A stretch of DNA of 64,000 nt from Bacteroidota bacterium (lineage in GTDB: Bacteria > Bacteroidota > Bacteroidia > 2-12-FULL-35-15): positions 1-64,000 of the forward strand of contig JAOQAG010000014.1 in the NCBI GenBank assembly GCA_025963715.1. The letters run 5' to 3'. Position numbers and translations under genes: made by a program. Positions 34,827 through 42,159 of this stretch are shown here, in pieces (within the stretch, counting starts at the first letter, position 1; every line of letters begins with the position of its first letter). Below the pieces are notes generated by a model. That model was not told where the DNA came from. It saw only the letters and a list, made by a program, of their open reading frames with translations, and did no database searches.

Positions 34827-35777
34827 TTATGATGATGATTTATTGTACTTTTCCAATGCTTTTTGTGCGCTGCTGTATACAAATTCAGCGTCCTTCAAAT
34901 AAATGCTTTTCGGATAACTTTCTACAAATTTAGTATAAGAATCCATAGCAGCCTTATATCGTTCCTGTTTTTTTGCTTCAATACTGATCAGTGCCAGCGA
35001 ATACCAGGCTCTGATAGTCAGGTAGCTCAATTGCTCGGCATGTTCCGTTCCCGGAAAATCCTTGATATGATTGCCAAAAGACGTGACAGCCGCTTTGTAA
35101 TCGGCCATATTGTAATACAGCATGGCATTTTCGTACGATTTCCGTTCCAGTTTGCCTCTCAGCTGATCGATCAGCTCATTGCACTTAGGGATACGCTCAC
35201 TTTTAGGATAACGGGTTACAAAGCTCTGAAATTCTTTGATAGCAAGCTTTGTATCGATCTGGTCCAGGCTGTATTCCGGTGAATTAAGGTAAAAGCAATA
35301 CGCATTCATATAAGCGCATTCTTCGGCATGTTTTCCGGAAGGAAATACCTTTACATAATTGCGGAATTGGTAACCGGCCACAAGGTAATCTTCGAGGTTG
35401 TAATTGCAATAAGCGTAATAATAATGTACTTCTTCGCCCCTGGCAGTACCGCGGTAAACAGCCATTAATTCTTCAAACAGGCCAAGCGCTTTGGTGTAAT
35501 CTTCGGCATCAAAATATTTGATGGCCGCTTCGTATTTCTGGTCAAGTGTTCCGTTTTTGGTCAGCTTGCTGTATTTCCCGAAGGATAAGCCCAATCCTCT
35601 TTCCTTGCGGTCGGGATTGCCTTTTTTGCCTAAGCGGTGGTGTACTTTTCCGGTGCTGTCGTTGTTCACTTTCGCTACGCCTCCGTCGGAGTAATAGATC
35701 TTACGGTTGCTGTTGCAGGAAACTGCTGTGATCAGCAAAACGACCAAAAAGGATATAAAAAGCTGTTTTTTTATCAT
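34827..35777 (-). CDS. bamD: Outer membrane assembly lipoprotein BamD
   Basis: 316 residues. Lipoprotein signal with lipobox ITAVSC (cysteine about 21), a charged linker, then five TPR-like repeats (about 75-310; e.g. AEDYTKALGLFEELMAVY, ADYKAAVTSFGNHIKDFPGTEHA, ERYKAAMDSYTKFVESYPKS). As part of the BAM complex it helps fold beta-barrels such as the TonB receptor. It is first in the minus-strand cluster, and a TATATTTG box lies just upstream. Confidence 0.9.
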   Translation of the reverse strand: MIKKQLFISFLVVLLITAVSCNSNRKIYYSDGGVAKVNNDSTGKVHHRLGKKGNPDRKERGLGLSFGKYSKLTKNGTLDQKYEAAIKYFDAEDYTKALGLFEELMAVYRGTARGEEVHYYYAYCNYNLEDYLVAGYQFRNYVKVFPSGKHAEECAYMNAYCFYLNSPEYSLDQIDTKLAIKEFQSFVTRYPKSERIPKCNELIDQLRGKLERKSYENAMLYYNMADYKAAVTSFGNHIKDFPGTEHAEQLSYLTIRAWYSLALISIEAKKQERYKAAMDSYTKFVESYPKSIYLKDAEFVYSSAQKALEKYNKSSS

Positions 35778-35787
35778 AAATGAGGCG

Positions 35788-35795
35788 CAAATATA
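35788..35795 (-). promoter_or_regulatory. Putative -7 box of the bamD cluster
   Basis: Minus strand TATATTTG, a full match to TAnnTTTG, 10 nt before the bamD ATG. The leader would be nearly absent, and no TTG is seen at -33, so the call is moderate. Confidence 0.4.
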
Positions 35796-35868
35796 GTGTT
35801 TTTTCCGCAGATAATCCGGTGTTTAGTTTTTTTAACTTTTTCAAGAATCCCCTGTTAATTAAAAAGGC

Positions 35869-35899
35869 TTTGAATATCTCTGATAAAGCATTAATTTCG
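35869..35899 (+). promoter_or_regulatory. Putative promoter of the serine palmitoyltransferase-like gene
   Basis: TTTG (35869-35872), a 19-nt spacer and TAATTTCG (35892-35899; 7 of 8). It leaves an untranslated leader of about 80 nt. Confidence 0.55.
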
Positions 35900-35984
35900 C
35901 ATCGCTAAACCTGAAAAACGACAATATCGATGCAAGTATGAAATTGATATTGCTTATAACCTCAAAAACACAATTATAGTATAT

Positions 35985-37232
35985 ATGAAAGATTTATTTG
36001 AAAAAATAAAAGCAAATCGTGGCCCGATCGGGATGCACGCAAAAGAATCACACGGTTATTTTACATTTCCGAAACTGGAAGGGGATATTTCCCCGAGAAT
36101 GATTTTCAGGGGAAAAGAACGTCTGAACTGGAGTTTGAACAATTATTTAGGATTGGCAAATCATCCGGAAGTTAGAAAAGCGGATGCGGAAGCTGCAGCA
36201 GAATTCGGTTTTGCAATGCCGATGGGTGCGCGTATGATGAGCGGAAATTCCAATAACCACGAAAAGCTGGAAGCTGGCTTATCTGCATTGGTGCAAAAAC
36301 AGGATACCATTCTTTGTAACTTCGGTTACCAGGCAATGGTTTCGGCGATCGATTGTTTGGTGGACCGTCACGATGTGATCGTGTACGATGCCGAATCACA
36401 TGCTTGTATCCTTGATGGTGTACGTTTGCACATGGGGAAACGCTATGTGTTCAAACACAACGACATGGCGGATTTTGAAAAACAAATGGTTCGCGCAACC
36501 AAATTAGCGGAAACGCAAAATGGCTCTATCTTAGTGATCACCGAAGGTGTTTTCGGGATGCGCGGCGACCAGGGAAAACTGAAAGAGATCGTGGAGATGA
36601 AGAAAAAATTCAGCTTCCGTTTATTTGTGGATGATGCGCATGGGTTGGGTACATTGGGTAAAACCGGTGCCGGAACAGGCGAAGAGCAAGGTTGCCAGGA
36701 TGGGATCGATATTTATTTCGGAACATTTGCAAAATCATTTGCGCTGATCGGTGGCTTTATTTCCAGCGATGAGCACATTGTAGAATATTTACGTTACAAC
36801 ATGCGTTCGCAGATCTTCGCGAAAGCATTGCCAATGCCATTGGTAGTAGGCGCGTTGAAACGCCTGGAGCTGATCCGGACACAACCGCAGCTGAAAGAAA
36901 AATTGTGGGAAATTACGCATGCATTGCAAAACGGCTTGAAAAATGCCGGTTTCGAGATCGGGGAAACAAACTCATGTGTAACGCCTGTGTATATGAACGG
37001 CTCCATTCCGGAAGCAACCAACCTGATCCTGGATCTGCGCGAAAATTATAACATTTTTTGCTCCATGGTGGTGTACCCGGTGGTGCCAAAAGGAATGATC
37101 ATTTTACGGATCATTCCAACTGCGGTGCATACGTTGGAAGATGTAAGCTATACGATCGAATGTTTCTCTAAAATTGTAGGGAAATTAAAATCCGGACAGT
37201 ATATCTCGGATAAGATCGCTGCGCACTCTTAA
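35985..37232 (+). CDS. Alpha-oxoamine synthase, probable serine palmitoyltransferase
   Basis: 415 residues, PLP-dependent enzyme that condenses an amino acid with an acyl-CoA. Visible motifs are NYLGLANHP, GARMMSGN, the FVDDAHGLGTLG site (Asp216/217, His219) and the PLP-binding Lys250 in FGTFAKSFALIGG. The N-terminal extension (MKDLFEKIKANRGPIG) and the chromosomal single-gene setting fit the Bacteroidota sphingolipid enzyme (serine palmitoyltransferase). The related 8-amino-7-oxononanoate synthase and Gly C-acetyltransferase are alternatives; no biotin or threonine genes are near. Confidence 0.85.
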   Translation: MKDLFEKIKANRGPIGMHAKESHGYFTFPKLEGDISPRMIFRGKERLNWSLNNYLGLANHPEVRKADAEAAAEFGFAMPMGARMMSGNSNNHEKLEAGLSALVQKQDTILCNFGYQAMVSAIDCLVDRHDVIVYDAESHACILDGVRLHMGKRYVFKHNDMADFEKQMVRATKLAETQNGSILVITEGVFGMRGDQGKLKEIVEMKKKFSFRLFVDDAHGLGTLGKTGAGTGEEQGCQDGIDIYFGTFAKSFALIGGFISSDEHIVEYLRYNMRSQIFAKALPMPLVVGALKRLELIRTQPQLKEKLWEITHALQNGLKNAGFEIGETNSCVTPVYMNGSIPEATNLILDLRENYNIFCSMVVYPVVPKGMIILRIIPTAVHTLEDVSYTIECFSKIVGKLKSGQYISDKIAAHS

Positions 37233-37329
37233 GTTGGCACGAGTGGGACACTCGCGCCTGCGTGAGCATTCGTAATGCAATAATGGCGTAGTTTTTTAGT
37301 TTCTTTTATAGAATCAATACATTGAGAAA

Positions 37330-37458
37330 ATGAAAAAGCGCATTTTATTTATTGTGGCACTATTAACGGGAGTCCTTTTGTTCGGTTCGTGCCGTGGACA
37401 TAAGGATTGCCAGGGCAGGAGACATACCGTGAAAACGGATATGGGTGGCTGGTTGTAA
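37330..37458 (+). CDS. Small lipoprotein of 42 residues
   Basis: An unannotated-size ORF: MKKRILFIVALLTGVLLFGSC is a complete lipoprotein signal with a lipobox at cysteine 21, and the mature peptide is only 22 residues (CRGHKDCQGRRHTVKTDMGGWL), with two cysteines and a Gly-Gly-Trp-Leu end. It fits the very short cysteine-containing lipoproteins found in Bacteroidota. It is followed 31 bp later by another secreted protein gene. Confidence 0.7.
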   Translation: MKKRILFIVALLTGVLLFGSCRGHKDCQGRRHTVKTDMGGWL

Positions 37459-37489
37459 GGAAAAAATTAAACATTTATAAACCAAAAAC

Positions 37490-37966
37490 ATGAAAAAAAC
37501 TCTGATTCTGGCGCTGGCATTGTTTGCAGGTGTAGCCGGTTTTGCACAGGCAAAAAAGAAAAGTCCGATCGACGGGCGTATTTATTCCATGACGCTTACT
37601 CCGCAGGGAGAGAAAAAAGCAGAACCGACGAAGGATGAAGCATCGCTTGCTACAAACAAATTCAAATCTACTTTTTTGCTGCAGGCCGGATTTCAGCCAA
37701 CGGATTATGAGTATGAAATAGATTCAACATCGGGTACACCGGTGATCCATTTCACAGTGGAAGCAAAAAATGAGAACCAGGAACGTTTTTCATGGGATGC
37801 AACTGTGGATGGCGATGCGATCACCGGGACTGCTATTATCCGCAGAAAAGGAAAAATTGAACATACGTACGCGATCACCGGCACCTGGAAAAATAAAAAG
37901 AAACCAAAGCCGCAAGCCAAACCGGCACCCAAAGCAGCAGCGGCGGATTCTACCAAAACAAATTAA
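37490..37966 (+). CDS. Secreted protein of unknown function
   Basis: 158 residues with a signal peptide (1-19, AGVAGFA before QAKKK). The mature part has two to three beta-strand stretches (DGRIYSMTLTPQGEKK, VIHFTVEAKNENQERFSW, DAITGTAIIRRKGK), and the last 25 residues are Lys/Pro/Ala-rich (KKPKPQAKPAPKAAA), a likely disordered tail. I do not recognise the family. It is periplasmic or exported. A strong terminator follows. Confidence 0.78.
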   Translation: MKKTLILALALFAGVAGFAQAKKKSPIDGRIYSMTLTPQGEKKAEPTKDEASLATNKFKSTFLLQAGFQPTDYEYEIDSTSGTPVIHFTVEAKNENQERFSWDATVDGDAITGTAIIRRKGKIEHTYAITGTWKNKKKPKPQAKPAPKAAAADSTKTN

Positions 37967-37984
37967 TTTAAAATAAGATCAATA

Positions 37985-38017
37985 AAAAATCCCCTTCCGG
38001 TTTGGAAGGGGATTTTT
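37985..38017. terminator. Bidirectional terminator
   Basis: AAAAATCCCCTTCC / GGAAGGGGATTTTT with a 5-nt loop. It serves the secreted-protein gene and, in the other direction, the cold-shock gene. Confidence 0.9.
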
Positions 38018-38048
38018 TTAAAGGAATTTGAAGTAATCTATATTCAGA

Positions 38049-38237
38049 TTAAGCTTTTTTTACATTCACTGCGTTTAAGCCTTTTTTACCTTCAGCTACT
38101 TCGAAAGTAACTGTGTCGTTTTCCTTAATTTTGTCAGTCAAGCCTGTAGCGTGAACAAAAATTTCCTGACCTGCGTCATCTTTAATAAAACCGAATCCTT
38201 TTGTTTCATTAAAAAATTTTACTGTACCTGTTTTCAT
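38049..38237 (-). CDS. Cold-shock domain protein
   Basis: 62 residues, a complete single cold-shock domain that binds single-stranded nucleic acid. RNP1 KGFGFI and RNP2 IFVHAT are intact. It starts MKTGTVKFFNETKGFG, typical of Bacteroidota Csp proteins. It has its own promoter with a clear -33/-7 pair, leaving only about 33 nt of leader, so the long cold-responsive leader known from E. coli cspA is absent. Confidence 0.95.
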   Translation of the reverse strand: MKTGTVKFFNETKGFGFIKDDAGQEIFVHATGLTDKIKENDTVTFEVAEGKKGLNAVNVKKA

Positions 38238-38276
38238 TTTAATTGGTGTTGATTAAATTAGTTTTAATTAGCAAGG

Positions 38277-38308
38277 CAAATTTATATCAATTATCTAAAA
38301 AAAACAAA
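38277..38308 (-). promoter_or_regulatory. Putative promoter of the cold-shock gene
   Basis: Minus strand: TTTG (38308-38305), a 20-nt spacer and TAAATTTG (38284-38277), a full consensus match for the Bacteroidota housekeeping sigma factor. Confidence 0.65.
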
Positions 38309-38417
38309 TTTTTAATTATTTTGATCGTTTTTTTATAAAATACCATCGATAGCAAAGCTTCATTCAGCGAAACTATGTTGACAATCAGGCGGTTTTAAGC
38401 CGGAAAATATCTGAAAA

Positions 38418-39080
38418 TCAGATTTTTTGATAATTACGCTCTCCAAAAATGGCGCTTCCCACTCGTACCATATTACTCCCGGCTTTTATAGCCAGTTGGT
38501 AATCGGAACTCATGCCCATGCTTAAAACGGAAAGTTGGAGGTTGGAAGCGTGCCGGTCGTAAAATTGTTTTAAGGAATTAAACTCCGCGCTGATCTGCTG
38601 CTGATCATCAGTATTAGTAGCCATTCCCATAAATCCCACAATTTTTATATTTTGTAGATCGCGGAATGCTTCGGAATGGAGGAGTGTTTCGGCTTCGGTA
38701 AAGCTTAACCCGAATTTGGTGTCTTCATTGGCAATGTAAATTTGCAGAAGACAGTTAATGATCCGGTTATTTTTTAATGCTTGTTTGTTGATCTCTTCCA
38801 ACAGTTTTAAACTGTCAACGGAATGAATGAGTGCAACAAACCGCGCAATGTATTTTATTTTGTTGGTTTGTAAATGCCCGATCAGGTGCCATTCGATGTT
38901 TTTTGGCAATTGTTCGTGTTTATCCGCCATTTCCTGCACTTTGTTTTCACCGAAAATGTGATGGCCTGCGTTATACACTTCCATGAGCTTTTCGGGCGGA
39001 TGTGTTTTGGTAACGGCAATAAGTGTTACATTTTCCGGTAAGGCTGATTTTATATGGTGGAGGTTTTCTTTGATGGACAT
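38418..39080 (-). CDS. YggS/PLPBP-family pyridoxal phosphate homeostasis protein
   Basis: 220 residues. A PLP-binding TIM-barrel protein that helps vitamin B6 and amino/keto-acid balance, with no firm enzyme activity. The PLP lysine lies in LIAVTKTHPPEK (about 21-26). GENKVQEMADKHEQ, IEWHLIGHLQTNKIKYI and LSMGMSSDYQLAIKAGSNMVRVGSAIFG are family hallmarks. The upstream region is a tandem duplication that also copies the first codons of this gene. Confidence 0.92.
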   Translation of the reverse strand: MSIKENLHHIKSALPENVTLIAVTKTHPPEKLMEVYNAGHHIFGENKVQEMADKHEQLPKNIEWHLIGHLQTNKIKYIARFVALIHSVDSLKLLEEINKQALKNNRIINCLLQIYIANEDTKFGLSFTEAETLLHSEAFRDLQNIKIVGFMGMATNTDDQQQISAEFNSLKQFYDRHASNLQLSVLSMGMSSDYQLAIKAGSNMVRVGSAIFGERNYQKI

Positions 39081-39280
39081 GGTGTGTGTCTTTGGTACGC
39101 AGATTTAAATGGAATTTTTATGCTGAAATTATGATCGCCTGCGGCGGATGATGATAAGGTTATGATTGCTTTATGGACATGCTGTGTGTTTTGGTACGCG
39201 GATTTTAAATGGAGTTTTTATGCTCAGGTTATGATCGCCTTCGGCGGATGATGATTTGTTATGATTGCTTTACGGACATG
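39075..39280. repeat. About 100-bp tandem duplication of the yggS-like gene's start region
   Basis: GGACAT is repeated at 39075, 39175 and 39274 (periods 100 and 99), and the stretches between (GTACGC, TTTTTATGCT, ATGATCGCC, GGCGGATGATGAT) match closely. On the minus strand each upstream copy has ATGTCC followed by a stop after a few codons (ATG TCC ATA AAG CAA TCA TAA), copying the real ATGTCCATC start at 39080. Confidence 0.85.
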
Positions 39281-39298
39281 GAATGACATTGTATTATT

Positions 39299-39571
39299 TA
39301 ATTAACAGATCCCGGGTCAGGCCCGGGATGACAACATAAAGTAGAGATTGCTTTTTCAAAATTAACATTCAACGTTCTTAAATTAGCCGATCCCGCAACA
39401 GGTGCGGGATGACAGTATAAAGGATCTTAGTACTCCGAATTAAACACAGCATCAGCGCACAGCTAACTTTAAACTTTGAACTTTAAACTTTGAACTACTT
39501 TTTACAAAGATTCGTAAAATTCGTTTCTGTTCCTGCCCGAATCGTTCAGGCGGGCGTTATCTGTACCGTAT
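39299..39571. other. Intergenic repeat patchwork
   Basis: It contains a family A half (CCCGGGTCAGGCCCGGGATGACA, 39307-39333), a second degenerate one (GATCCCGCAACAGGTGCGGGATGACAG, about 39386-39413), tandem CTTTAAACTTTGAA (39468-39497) and a reversed family D segment (TCGTAAAATTCGTTTCTGTTCC, with a CCTGCC..GGCGGG palindrome, 39510-39580). No gene is seen. Confidence 0.65.
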
Positions 39572-40819
39572 TTACTCACTTAAGCTATAAATTACCAACC
39601 CGCTCCTCATCTTTGGTTCCACCCAGGTTGTTTTGGGCGGCATGATGTTGTTGGTGTCTGCAATGTGTTTGAGCTGCTCCATTTCCACCGGGTACAGGCC
39701 AAACGCCACTTTAAAATTCCATTTATCCACCTGGTGTTTCAGCTCTTTCATTCCTTTAATGCCCGAAACAAAGCCAATGCGCTTATCGGTTTTCAGATCA
39801 TGCACATTTAAAACCGGGGCAAGGATCTGTTCTGTAAGGATGGATGCGTCAAGACTTCCAACGGGTTGCTCGTTGTGAACAATTTCTTTTTTTGCATCCA
39901 GCGAATACCAATTGCCATCCAGGTACATGCTGAAATTATGCTTTTTTACCGGCCGGTAAATCTCTTCGCCTTTGTTGGTGATGATAAATTTTTCCGATAA
40001 TTTTTCTAAAAATTCTTTTTCAGTAAGATTGTTCAAATCCCTTACCACACGATTGAAATCAAAGATCTTTAATTGTGTTTCCGGAAAAAATACACCTAAA
40101 TAATAATTGTAAGGTTCTTTTCCAGTATAGTTCGGATTTTTTGAGCGGCGTAATTTTCCAAGCAATCCGGAGGATGCAGAGCGGTGATGGCCATCGGCAA
40201 TATAAATTGCAGGAATATTTTCGAAACGTTCGCGAATGGTGCTTACTGTTTTTTTGTCGGTCACCAACCATAATTTATGGCGTACCCGATCGGTGGTCGT
40301 AAAATCATATACCGGCTCTTTGGCAATTGTTTTTGCAGTAATGTCGTCGATCACAGCATCATTCGGGTAACTGAACAATACCGGCTCTGCATTAAAATCG
40401 CATACTTCCAGGTAATGCATTAATTTTTCTTCGCGGTCGGTAAGTGTTTGTTCATGAATTTTTATTACGCCGTTAAAATAATCGTCGATGCTGCTGCAGC
40501 CAATGATGCCGGTGTAAATATTTCCTTCTTTTAATTGCTGATAAATGTAATAGGCCGGTTGTTCGTCCTTTATAAATACTTCCTCTTCTACAAATTTTAA
40601 ATATTTTATTTTTGCTTTTTGCAAACGCTCCATCGAACCCGGCTTGGATTTTTTTCCATCGCTGAAATCGGGGCTGATCACATGTAAAAAAGAGTAGGGG
40701 TTACTGGCCAGTTTGCTGTGCAATTCGGCTGTATTATAGCCATCTACAGAGCGGGATGCTACCAGGTGAACTTTATCTTTTGCAGGACGAATGCCTTTGA
40801 ACGGAATTATTGTTGCCAT
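39572..40819 (-). CDS. DUF1015 family protein
   Basis: 415 residues from the ATG at 40819 (MATIIPFKGIRPAKDKV); the upstream MVKK start is less likely. The family is recognised by the N-terminal IPFKG(I/L)RP, NPYSFLHVI, RLQKAKIKYL, IYIADGHHRSAS and KPMN-like later segments. It lies directly after serA, and in many bacteria DUF1015 genes sit with serine-synthesis genes, but its function is not established. No serC is nearby in this window. Confidence 0.88.
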   Translation of the reverse strand: MATIIPFKGIRPAKDKVHLVASRSVDGYNTAELHSKLASNPYSFLHVISPDFSDGKKSKPGSMERLQKAKIKYLKFVEEEVFIKDEQPAYYIYQQLKEGNIYTGIIGCSSIDDYFNGVIKIHEQTLTDREEKLMHYLEVCDFNAEPVLFSYPNDAVIDDITAKTIAKEPVYDFTTTDRVRHKLWLVTDKKTVSTIRERFENIPAIYIADGHHRSASSGLLGKLRRSKNPNYTGKEPYNYYLGVFFPETQLKIFDFNRVVRDLNNLTEKEFLEKLSEKFIITNKGEEIYRPVKKHNFSMYLDGNWYSLDAKKEIVHNEQPVGSLDASILTEQILAPVLNVHDLKTDKRIGFVSGIKGMKELKHQVDKWNFKVAFGLYPVEMEQLKHIADTNNIMPPKTTWVEPKMRSGLVIYSLSE

Positions 40820-40827
40820 TTTTTTTA

Positions 40828-40965
40828 CCACGAAGGCACTAAGCTCACTAAGGCTGATCTCTCAATGTCTGATGCTTTGTACTGAATTTTAAAAGCGTTT
40901 AAAATATTTTTATCAATCAAGTGCTAAGGCACAAGATCTTAGTGAACTTAGTGCCTTAGTGGTAA
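40828..40965. repeat. Inverted repeat with CCACGAAGGCACTAAG arms
   Basis: Arms ACCACGAAGGCACTAAG.. (about 40829-40855) and ..CTTAGTGCCTTAGTGGT (about 40940-40965) with one-base slips. It fills the serA/DUF1015 gap. A second fragment of this family lies at 27043 and a shorter one near 63555. Confidence 0.7.
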
Positions 40966-40969
40966 ACTC

Positions 40970-41923
40970 CTAACCTAACTTCTCTATAATAAGATCCGAG
41001 AGTTCAATCCCAATGCGTTCCTGCGCTTCTTCCGTAGCTGCGCCGATATGCGGTGTCAGGGAAATTTTCGGATGACTTAAAATTGCTTTGGAAGGTGTTG
41101 GTTCGTTTTCAAAAACATCTAATCCGGCGTGTGCAATTTTTCCGGAATTTAATCCTTCAATCAGATCGTTCTCATCGATCACGCCACCGCGTGCAATGTT
41201 TACGAGGATCACACCGTTTTTCATTTTTGCGATCTCGTTTTTTGTGATCGATTTTCCACCCGGAACGTGTACCGTGATCATATCGCTTTGCGTTAACAGA
41301 TCTTCCATGGAAATGGTAGAAACAGCAATTCTCACTTTTTCTTTTGCACCCTGGATCTCCAGGTCCAGCAATGCTTCTTTCAGGAACGGATCGTGCGCAA
41401 TTACCTTCATCCCGCAACCCAGTGCAATTTTTGCAACCGCCTGCCCGATGCGGCCAAAACCAATAATGCCGATCGTTTTACCTTTTAACTCAATTCCTTT
41501 TGCGTATTTCTTTTTTAATGTTTCAAATTGTGTATCGCCGTTTACAGGCATCTGGCGGTTGCTGTCGTCTAAAAAACGAACGGAAGTAAACAAATGTGCA
41601 AATACCAGTTCGGCTACCGAATGTGAGGATGCAGCAGGTGTGTTTACAACTGTAATGCCTTTGCTGCGGGCATATTCCACATCAATGTTATCCATTCCCA
41701 CGCCACCGCGGCCGATCAGCTTTAAGCCCGGACAGGCATCAATAACGTCTTTACGTACTTTGGTTGCACTGCGCACGGTTAGCCCGATGTAGTTGTGCTC
41801 GTTGATAGCTTGTGCTAAGTTTTCCTGTGCTACTTTTTCGGTGATCACTGTAAATCCGGCTTTTTCGAGCAGGGCTTTTCCCTGTGCATCGATGCCGTCG
41901 TTTGCTAATATTCTTTTGCTCAT
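40970..41923 (-). CDS. serA: D-3-phosphoglycerate dehydrogenase (D-2-hydroxyacid dehydrogenase)
   Basis: 317 residues. It oxidises 3-phosphoglycerate, the first step of serine synthesis, and has no ACT or extra regulatory domain (short type). The NAD-binding motif GFGRIG is at about 153-158, followed by an aspartate about 20 residues on (HDPF). The catalytic set RGGVGMDNID, VARGG(V)IDE and LTPHIGAATEEAQERIG is in place. It is followed by DUF1015 across a 150-bp repeat gap. The substrate could also be another 2-hydroxyacid, but the DUF1015 neighbour supports SerA. Confidence 0.88.
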   Translation of the reverse strand: MSKRILANDGIDAQGKALLEKAGFTVITEKVAQENLAQAINEHNYIGLTVRSATKVRKDVIDACPGLKLIGRGGVGMDNIDVEYARSKGITVVNTPAASSHSVAELVFAHLFTSVRFLDDSNRQMPVNGDTQFETLKKKYAKGIELKGKTIGIIGFGRIGQAVAKIALGCGMKVIAHDPFLKEALLDLEIQGAKEKVRIAVSTISMEDLLTQSDMITVHVPGGKSITKNEIAKMKNGVILVNIARGGVIDENDLIEGLNSGKIAHAGLDVFENEPTPSKAILSHPKISLTPHIGAATEEAQERIGIELSDLIIEKLG

Positions 41924-42105
41924 AAATTAAGTTTTGGAAGCTTTTGTAAAATCCCTGTAAAAATAACAGAAATGTTGCCTTTAAGAAAAAAATTGATCAT
42001 AAAATATCACATTCCATCCTGTTTTTTTAATCCTTTACAGAAGTTGCTGCGATCAGGTTTTCTTCTGTTTCAAATGTTGAAACAATTTACAGCCTTTCCT
42101 AAAAA

Positions 42106-42135
42106 CAGAAACAGCCTCCGAAGAGGCTGTTTCTG
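42106..42135 (-). terminator. Strong hairpin after the PKD/T9SS gene
   Basis: A perfect 13-bp stem CAGAAACAGCCTC / GAGGCTGTTTCTG with a CGAA loop, read from the minus-strand gene ending at 42160. No long T-run is present. Confidence 0.75.
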
Positions 42136-42159
42136 CAATCCAATTACAATTTAACTTAC

